DNA of 9,778 nucleotides from JALOOB01 sp964387985 (GTDB lineage Bacteria > Chloroflexota > Anaerolineae > CG2-30-64-16), in NCBI GenBank assembly GCA_964387985.1, contig CAYLZG010000158.1, forward strand, positions 1 through 9,778. The letters run 5' to 3'. Position 1 is the first letter of the stretch. Every line of letters begins with the position of its first letter. Shown here in pieces: positions 5,528 to 9,778 of this stretch. The position numbers were made by a program, and so were the translations under genes. Below the pieces are notes generated by a model. That model searched no databases, had not been told where the DNA came from, and saw nothing but the letters and a program-made list of their open reading frames with translations.

Positions 5528-6745
5528 TCAACCTGTCCAGCCAGAATGGCACCCAGGCGGTGGCTCGTCGTAGCGGCCAGCCTCTTCCGCCAGCGGCGTG
5601 AGCAGCTCCAGCTTCCAGGGCTCCACGCGCGGCGGAACCGAGCAGGCCGTGCTCAGGATGTAGCCGCCGCCCGGCATGCCCGCGCGGATCCGATCCGCCG
5701 CGTGCGCGATAACTTCGTCCGGCGTCCTGGCATTCAGCAGGACGACCGGGTCCATGTTGCCCTTCAGGAAGAGGCGGTCGCCAACCTGGGCTTTGGCCGC
5801 GGCCAGGTCCGTGTTCCCAAGGGGCGGCGGATCGAGCGTATCGATGCCCTGGGTTCCCGTCTGGAGCATCAGGTCAAGGCGGTCGCCGATACACCCGCAG
5901 GTGTGCGTGTAGACGGGAGTGCCGGTCGCCCGGACGGCATCCGTCACCCGGCGCTCGAAGGGCACCACGTAGGCCCGGTACATGCGCCGGGACAGAAACG
6001 GCCCGCCCGCGAACGCGGAGGAGATCAGCACGGCATCCACACCGTGCCGCGCCTGTGCGACGGCCCATGCAATCGAGGCGCCGGTGAGGCGATCCAGGAT
6101 CGCGAGGGCCTTCGCCGGATCATCCAGCAGGTGCAGCAGGGCCTGCTCGTACCCGAACAGCTCCAGAAAATGGGTGAATGGAGAGAAGACCTCGCCATGA
6201 ACCGCGACGTCGTCGCCCGCTTTCGCGCGGACAAGGTCGAGCGTGCGCAGGAAGTAGGGCGGTATCTCCCGCAAGGGCCCGTGGTCTGACCGGCCGCTCA
6301 GCCAGGGAACGTGATACACGCCCCAGGTGTAGGCGGTGAGATCATCCAGGGCAGCGAGGTGGTCGGGATCGAGCGTGCCGAAGTCTGCACGCGGCAGCGC
6401 CGCGCCCCCCGGGCCCAGGTGATACGGGTTATCGTCCCACGGGCAGACCGTGATCTCGCCGTTCCTCCAGAGCAGCCGCTCGCCGTCGGGCCGTCGCTCG
6501 ACGTGCGCTACCTGGTCCAACAGCCCGGCTGCGCGGCCGGGCAGGTTGACCAGGATGCCATCGAAGCGGTAGCGTCGCTGGAGCGAGACCAGCGCAGTGG
6601 CAAAGGCGTCCGAGTCAAACCAGATTTCGTGCGGCGCGAAAGGGGTGTTTAGAAAATAGTGCCCAAGGGCCAGCTGGCACATCACGGGCACCCGGTCCGG
6701 TCTGCGCATGGACATGGCCGCGGCCATTCGTTGCCGGCTGTTCAT
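5528..6745 (-). CDS. Uroporphyrinogen decarboxylase-family protein (MtaA/CmuA-type methyltransferase-like)
   Basis: A 405-residue TIM-barrel protein of the UroD superfamily. The start MNSRQRM...RRPDRVPVM is the usual opening of the non-HemE branch. The HemE signature (LMRQAGRY) is absent, so haem synthesis is unlikely. The zinc motif of corrinoid-dependent methyltransferases is present: His281-x-Cys283 in YTHTCGC, and Cys368 in STACSVPP; a further Cys285 is adjacent. Other family marks are VHGEVFSPFTHFLELFGYE (183-200), ISSAFAGGPFLS and FLKGNMDP. The likely role is methyl transfer to or from a corrinoid protein or thiol cofactor, but no corrinoid protein is encoded here and the substrate is unknown. 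The ATG at 6745 has only a poor ribosome site (GAGCG); family alignment supports it more than the Shine-Dalgarno does. It lies 51 nt after the LPVTG gene with no clear promoter between, so co-transcription is plausible. Confidence 0.85.
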   Translation of the reverse strand: MNSRQRMAAAMSMRRPDRVPVMCQLALGHYFLNTPFAPHEIWFDSDAFATALVSLQRRYRFDGILVNLPGRAAGLLDQVAHVERRPDGERLLWRNGEITVCPWDDNPYHLGPGGAALPRADFGTLDPDHLAALDDLTAYTWGVYHVPWLSGRSDHGPLREIPPYFLRTLDLVRAKAGDDVAVHGEVFSPFTHFLELFGYEQALLHLLDDPAKALAILDRLTGASIAWAVAQARHGVDAVLISSAFAGGPFLSRRMYRAYVVPFERRVTDAVRATGTPVYTHTCGCIGDRLDLMLQTGTQGIDTLDPPPLGNTDLAAAKAQVGDRLFLKGNMDPVVLLNARTPDEVIAHAADRIRAGMPGGGYILSTACSVPPRVEPWKLELLTPLAEEAGRYDEPPPGCHSGWTG

Positions 6746-6796
6746 CGCGATTGCGCTCGCAAACGTGTTCCGGGCCGGTCGCGCCCCGGACGGCGC

Positions 6797-7528
6797 CTAC
6801 CGTATGCCAGCAATACGCAGCCGCCAGCCGGCGGCCGCGAGCACCAGCCCCGCAACCAGGGGGACCCACGCGGCGGCGCCCGTGACGGGCAGCGTCTGGG
6901 GCGGCGGTGCATCCGCGGCAGAAGCCGCGCCGGGCGAGACCTGCCCTGCGGAAGGCCCCGGCTGCGGCGCCGCGGCCGCAACGGGTGCGGGCGCACCGGC
7001 GGGAGCGGGCGCACTCAGCGGCGCAATAGGTGCGTACGGCGCCAGCTGGCCCGCGCCGGGACCATCCTGTGCGATCCAGTACCGGGCCTCGCCCGGCGAT
7101 GCGTTGGTCATCTGGATGTGGAAGATCACCTCAGGCCACGTCACGGCCTCCCAAAACAGGCTGCCGCTCTTGATCAGGTCCTGGCTGTTGCTCCACGCAT
7201 CGAGCGTCCCGGGCGTGCCCCGGCCGACCGGCTCGACCGGCCAGACGCCCGCGCCCAGCGAGCGCCACTGCTCGTCGGTGTAGACGTTGATCGTGATGGC
7301 GTTGGCCGGGTCGATGCCGAACGCGATCAGGGCCGCGTCGCCGTGGCCGGGATAATGGAAGACCCACTCAACGGATTGGCCGGGCGGCAGGGCATACCAG
7401 TTGTAGATCCCACCCACCGGGCCAGCCTGCTGGGCCAGCCCCGCCGCGCAAGCCGGATTTGCGGTCAGCAGAACCAGGCCCGCCAACGCGAGGACCAATC
7501 CGGCCGAACGAGAGATCGAGTACCGCAT
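6797..7528 (-). CDS. Secreted LPVTG (sortase-anchored) surface protein, unknown function
   Basis: A 243-residue exported protein. It has a Sec signal peptide (1 to about 29, ending PACAA), then a probably beta-rich domain (about 36-155) with many aromatic residues: YNWYALPPGQSVEWVFHYPG, NVYTDEQW, PVGRGTPGT, GSLFWEAV, ARYWIAQDG. A Pro/Ala/Gly linker (about 158-211) follows, then LPVTG (213-217), a hydrophobic segment (218-235) and an Arg-rich tail. This is the full layout of a sortase substrate. A similar domain with a PPGQS start and a PVGRGTP stretch is, from memory, found in exported Chloroflexota proteins; I cannot name a Pfam family. AGGAGG (7536-7541) stands 7 nt before the ATG. No sortase gene is in the window. 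The UroD-like gene follows it. Surface anchoring is well supported; binding partner and role are unknown. Confidence 0.87.
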   Translation of the reverse strand: MRYSISRSAGLVLALAGLVLLTANPACAAGLAQQAGPVGGIYNWYALPPGQSVEWVFHYPGHGDAALIAFGIDPANAITINVYTDEQWRSLGAGVWPVEPVGRGTPGTLDAWSNSQDLIKSGSLFWEAVTWPEVIFHIQMTNASPGEARYWIAQDGPGAGQLAPYAPIAPLSAPAPAGAPAPVAAAAPQPGPSAGQVSPGAASAADAPPPQTLPVTGAAAWVPLVAGLVLAAAGWRLRIAGIR

Positions 7529-7535
7529 AGCGCTC

Positions 7536-7541
7536 CCTCCT
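7536..7541 (-). promoter_or_regulatory. Ribosome binding site of the LPVTG protein
   Basis: Consensus AGGAGG on the minus strand, 7 nt before the ATG at 7528; the strongest ribosome site in the window, pointing to high expression. Confidence 0.8.
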
Positions 7542-7598
7542 GGCGAATGGTTGGTGTCCGGCGATCGAGGGCGAGAGATCTCCGGGACCCTCAGTCAG

Positions 7599-7627
7599 AG
7601 TATGCCAAGGGCTGGCCCGAAATGCAA
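7599..7627 (-). promoter_or_regulatory. Candidate promoter of the LPVTG gene
   Basis: On the minus strand TTGCAT (7622-7627), a 17-nt spacer and CATACT (7599-7604, 4 of 6). It implies a start near 7592 and a leader of about 60 nt. Confidence 0.5.
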
Positions 7628-7630
7628 GCT

Positions 7631-7655
7631 CCCGAGCCATTCAGGCTCCATCGGG
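7631..7655. repeat. Inverted repeat in the divergent promoter region
   Basis: GAGCC (7634-7638) pairs with GGCTC (7644-7648) around ATTCA. The outer CCCGA (7631-7635) can alternatively pair with TCGGG (7651-7655). It starts 3 bp upstream of the -35 of the LPVTG gene, where an operator would fit. The rest of the 278-nt divergent spacer holds only the two promoter candidates and the ribosome sites listed here. Confidence 0.4.
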
Positions 7656-7705
7656 CAGACATCAGAAGATTAACAAACCGTCATGTTTTCACCTGTCGAT
7701 TTAAT

Positions 7706-7733
7706 CTGACCCCCGCACATTTGTTGCTAAGAT
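7706..7733 (+). promoter_or_regulatory. Weak candidate promoter of the di-heme peroxidase gene
   Basis: CTGACC (7706-7711, 4 of 6), a 16-nt spacer and TAAGAT (7728-7733, 4 of 6). The leader would be about 67 nt. The match is modest; an AT-richer stretch further down (TATCTTATG near 7751-7759) is an alternative -10. Confidence 0.3.
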
Positions 7734-7793
7734 AACACTGCTCTCTTCTGTATCTTATGTCGCTGCCGCCTTCACTTCATTAGCACAGGTAGA

Positions 7794-7799
7794 AAGGGG
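7794..7799 (+). promoter_or_regulatory. Ribosome binding site of the di-heme peroxidase
   Basis: AAGGGG, 7 nt before the ATG at 7807; supports that start, which also gives a well-formed signal peptide. Confidence 0.65.
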
Positions 7800-7806
7800 A
7801 CAGACC

Positions 7807-9483
7807 ATGAATCACAACCTGTCAGGTTGGGCGAGATGGCGTCTTCCGGTCACCGGCGTCATTCTCGCAGCGGTGCTGTGCCTGGCGGTCGTGCCTGGTC
7901 CGGCGCTGTCCGGGTCCGCCTACGACCCCGGCGATCATCTCTCAGACATCGAGCTTCTGGGAAAGTACGTCTTCTTCGACAAGATCTCTACGCCAACGCG
8001 GATGTCGTGCGCCACCTGTCACGATCCTGACACCGGAGGGACGGGCAGCGTTTCGGGCGTCAATCTGCACCAGGTGGCTGTCACCGGCGCCAATCCGCAC
8101 ACGTCGGGCAACCTCAAGCCACCCACCAATATGTATGCAACCTTGATCGAGCCGTTCCACCCGTGCACCACGGGAGGTCTTGGCCGGAACAGCCACTGTG
8201 GCGGCAATTTCTGGGACGGCCGCGCCGAGGGGCGCGCCGAGGGGTCTGACGGCACTGCTGGCGCGCTGTTTCCCGCGGCCACCAAGCACATCGGGAATGA
8301 GGTCTTCTACAAGACGGATGGCACTGCCCTCGCACCAGGGGTCTGGGAGCACGCGAAATACTTCGGCCCGGTGTCCGACCAGGCGCTGAACCCGATGCCC
8401 AACCCCGTCGAGCAGAACATCTCACGGCAGGCTGCCTGCCAGCTCGTCGCGAAGGCGAAGTACGCTCCGCTGTACAAGACCATCTGGGGGGTCGACATCG
8501 ACTGCAGCGACACCCCGGTCGCGGTCAAGGCCGGCGACGTGAGCGAGGAGAAGGCGTTCGACATCACCTACAAGCGGCTCATGCTGGCCGTCGGCGCCTG
8601 GCAGGGCTCCGAGGACCTCAACTCGTTCAGCTCCAAGATCGACAACACGCTGCGCGCAGAGCTCGCCTGCGCGTGCGCGGGCTTTGGCACCGGCGTGACT
8701 GTGACTCCCGACCCTGAGACCTGCGCCGTCGTTCAGAGCTATCTCAATCCCGCCGTCTGCACGCACGAGGACTACCTCAATTCGCCCGGGAAGTTTCCGC
8801 TCGCGGGATTGACGGAGCAGGAGAACCTGGGCCACGACCTGTTCTTCGGAGCCACGTCAACGCTGAATCCCACGGGGAAGAATGCCAACTGCGCCGGCTG
8901 CCACAGCGATCGTCCGCCCCGCGCTCCCAATGCTCCGCCCCTGGATGACGGGACCGAACTGCTCCAGGACTACGCCGCGGACGACTACCACAACATCGGC
9001 ACGCCCCGGAACCCGGAGGTGCCCCAAGTGCTGAATGCCGACGGCAGCATCAGCGATCCCGATCTGGGGATTGCGGGCCACATCGGCGTCAACCGGCCGG
9101 GATTCTTCAAGACGCCCACCGTGCGCAACGTGGACAAGCGGAAGGGCGAGGGCTTCATCAAAGCGTACGCGCACAACGGCTGGTTCAAGAGCCTGGAGAG
9201 CATCGTTCACTATTACAACACGGCGTTCCTGGGCAGCACCACCATCCCCTACGAACAGACGACCGCTTACCTGTTCGGCATCACGCGCTGCCCGCCGGAG
9301 ATTACGACGGAAAGGGAGGCATTGGCGGCCAACTGCTGGCCTGAGCCGGCCTACCGGCCCAACACCATGCCCAATTTCGTCGGAAACCTGAAGCTGACGG
9401 CCGAAGAAGAGGCCGCGATCGTGGCATACATGAAGGCGTTGACCGATTCTCACACTGCCAAAGCGCCTAAACCCTATAAGTAA
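7807..9483 (+). CDS. Exported di-heme cytochrome c peroxidase / MauG-family protein, enlarged
   Basis: A 558-residue c-type cytochrome of the CCP/MauG family, acting outside the membrane to reduce peroxide or oxidise a partner. It has a Sec signal peptide (hydrophobic 15-30, cleavage about 35-38). Heme site 1 is CATCH (68-72) in the family context LGKYVFFDK...TRMSCATCHDP; heme site 2 is CAGCH (362-366). Other family blocks are NFWDGRA (134-140), NPVEQ (199-203), GLTEQENLGHDLFF (334-347), FKTPTVRNV (434-442) and AYAHNGWFKSLESIVHYYN (453-471). Usual members have 320-400 residues. The extra length lies mainly between the hemes and carries unusual cysteines (120, 131, 211, 233, 288, 290, 306, 318), perhaps disulfides. 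A Tyr pair (469-470) stands about where canonical CCPs have the Met ligand of heme 2, which resembles MauG; this alignment is from memory. AAGGGG (7794-7799) lies 7 nt before the ATG. It stands alone and converges on uvrA. Confidence 0.9.
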   Translation: MNHNLSGWARWRLPVTGVILAAVLCLAVVPGPALSGSAYDPGDHLSDIELLGKYVFFDKISTPTRMSCATCHDPDTGGTGSVSGVNLHQVAVTGANPHTSGNLKPPTNMYATLIEPFHPCTTGGLGRNSHCGGNFWDGRAEGRAEGSDGTAGALFPAATKHIGNEVFYKTDGTALAPGVWEHAKYFGPVSDQALNPMPNPVEQNISRQAACQLVAKAKYAPLYKTIWGVDIDCSDTPVAVKAGDVSEEKAFDITYKRLMLAVGAWQGSEDLNSFSSKIDNTLRAELACACAGFGTGVTVTPDPETCAVVQSYLNPAVCTHEDYLNSPGKFPLAGLTEQENLGHDLFFGATSTLNPTGKNANCAGCHSDRPPRAPNAPPLDDGTELLQDYAADDYHNIGTPRNPEVPQVLNADGSISDPDLGIAGHIGVNRPGFFKTPTVRNVDKRKGEGFIKAYAHNGWFKSLESIVHYYNTAFLGSTTIPYEQTTAYLFGITRCPPEITTEREALAANCWPEPAYRPNTMPNFVGNLKLTAEEEAAIVAYMKALTDSHTAKAPKPYK

Positions 9484-9498
9484 TTGCTGCCTGATGCA

Positions 9499-9518
9499 AT
9501 CCGGTCAGCGGCCCGGAT
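9499..9518 (+). terminator. Possible weak terminator after the di-heme peroxidase gene
   Basis: ATCCGG (9499-9504) and CCGGAT (9513-9518) form a 6-bp GC-rich stem with an 8-nt loop, 15 nt after the stop. It is followed by AGCTGTTT, only a very short T-run, so efficiency is doubtful. Confidence 0.35.
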
Positions 9519-9543
9519 AGCTGTTTGATCTCCATCAGCCGCG

Positions 9544-9572
9544 AGGGAAGGGGACTCTACGCCCCCTTCCCT
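9544..9572. terminator. Ten-bp inverted repeat between the convergent genes
   Basis: Perfect arms AGGGAAGGGG (9544-9553) and CCCCTTCCCT (9563-9572) with a 9-nt loop. The right arm is formed by the last codons of uvrA, and the uvrA stop (9557-9559) sits in the loop. It could serve as a two-way transcription end or mRNA 3' stabiliser, but neither side has a T-run, so classic intrinsic termination is uncertain. Confidence 0.5.
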
Positions 9573-9778
9573 GCCGCGGAGAGCACCTTCCGCAGCAGCG
9601 CGGCCGTGTGCGATCCCTCTGCGTCGGCCACGACTTCGGGCGCACCCTCTGCCATGATCTGCCCGCCGGCCGCGCCGCCCTCCGGACCCAGATCGATGAC
9701 CCAGTCCGCGACCTTGATCACGTCTATGTTGTGCTCGATGACGATCACCGTGTTGCCCGCGTCAACCAGGCGCTGGAG
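9557..9778 (-). CDS. uvrA: UvrA, excinuclease ABC subunit A (C-terminal end, cut by the window edge)
   Basis: The last 73 residues of UvrA, the DNA-damage-recognition ATPase of nucleotide excision repair, which loads UvrB on lesions. The visible part is the end of the second ABC ATPase domain: LQRLVDAGNTVIVIEHNIDVIKVADWVIDLGPEGGAAGG, which holds the switch histidine in IEHN and the signature ending DLGPEGG. After this comes the usual short tail with GAPEVVA and SHTAALLRKVL. The remaining roughly 870 residues of a typical 940-residue UvrA lie beyond base 9778. It converges on the di-heme peroxidase gene. Confidence 0.97.
   Translation of the reverse strand, partial: LQRLVDAGNTVIVIEHNIDVIKVADWVIDLGPEGGAAGGQIMAEGAPEVVADAEGSHTAALLRKVLSAAGKGA

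Noticed and set aside
5546..6289. Long plus-strand open frame (247 codons) opposite the UroD-like gene
   Set aside because: It is an Arg/Gly-rich antisense shadow, with no known motifs; the minus-strand gene has clear family signatures. GC-rich coding DNA often gives such frames.
5528..6745. HemE (uroporphyrinogen decarboxylase of haem synthesis)
   Set aside because: The HemE N-terminal signature is missing and the zinc His-x-Cys...Cys motif of the methyltransferase branch is present.
6659..7735. Plus-strand open frame of 358 codons opposite the LPVTG gene
   Set aside because: Very Arg-rich product without domains, crosses a gene boundary, an intergenic spacer and promoters; the minus-strand gene is well supported.
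7843..7857. LPVTG at residues 13-17 of the di-heme protein, a second sortase motif
   Set aside because: It lies at the N-terminus inside the signal peptide, where sortase does not act; the match is by chance.
1..9778. CRISPR array, tRNA or rRNA genes, transposase
   Set aside because: I saw no regularly spaced repeats, cloverleaf structures, rRNA motifs or transposase reading frames.

Overview
The window is GC-rich and comes from a draft or metagenome assembly: it has two 10-N gaps. It probably belongs to a Chloroflexota bacterium. This is an inference from the mix of Ala/Pro-rich sugar-binding lipoproteins, an LPxTG-anchored surface protein, a YesN/LytS-type two-component system, a UroD/CmuA-type enzyme and a MauG-like di-heme protein. 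No rRNA or other marker settles the taxonomy.

Right-to-left (minus strand), positions 5396 to 25: a strong promoter (TTGACG-16-TATACT) drives a tight operon. It encodes a YesN-type response regulator (receiver plus AraC HTH), a LytS-type sensor histidine kinase, and a YtfQ-like sugar-binding lipoprotein (SBP2). The spacings are only 9 to 10 nt and the ribosome sites overlap the preceding stop codons. After a 225-nt spacer with its own promoter comes a second, about 72% identical, YtfQ-like lipoprotein (SBP1). The layout suggests a three-component sugar-sensing module (binding protein, kinase, regulator) next to the binding protein of a galactose/galactofuranose-type ABC importer. The importer's ATPase and permeases would lie to the left of base 1. 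Both assembly gaps fall inside this operon; the one in the kinase removes the ATP-binding N-box and creates a false frameshift.

Middle, 5528 to 7528 (minus strand): a UroD-superfamily protein carrying the His-x-Cys...Cys zinc motif of corrinoid-dependent methyltransferases, and upstream of it a small secreted protein ending in an LPVTG sortase signal. They are 51 nt apart and may be co-transcribed. A composite palindromic element (5442 to 5490) lies between the UroD-like gene and the regulator promoter.

Right, 7529 to 9778: a 278-nt divergent promoter region, then on the plus strand a 558-residue exported di-heme cytochrome c peroxidase/MauG-like protein. It converges on the C-terminal end of uvrA (minus strand, cut by the window edge), with hairpins between the two genes.
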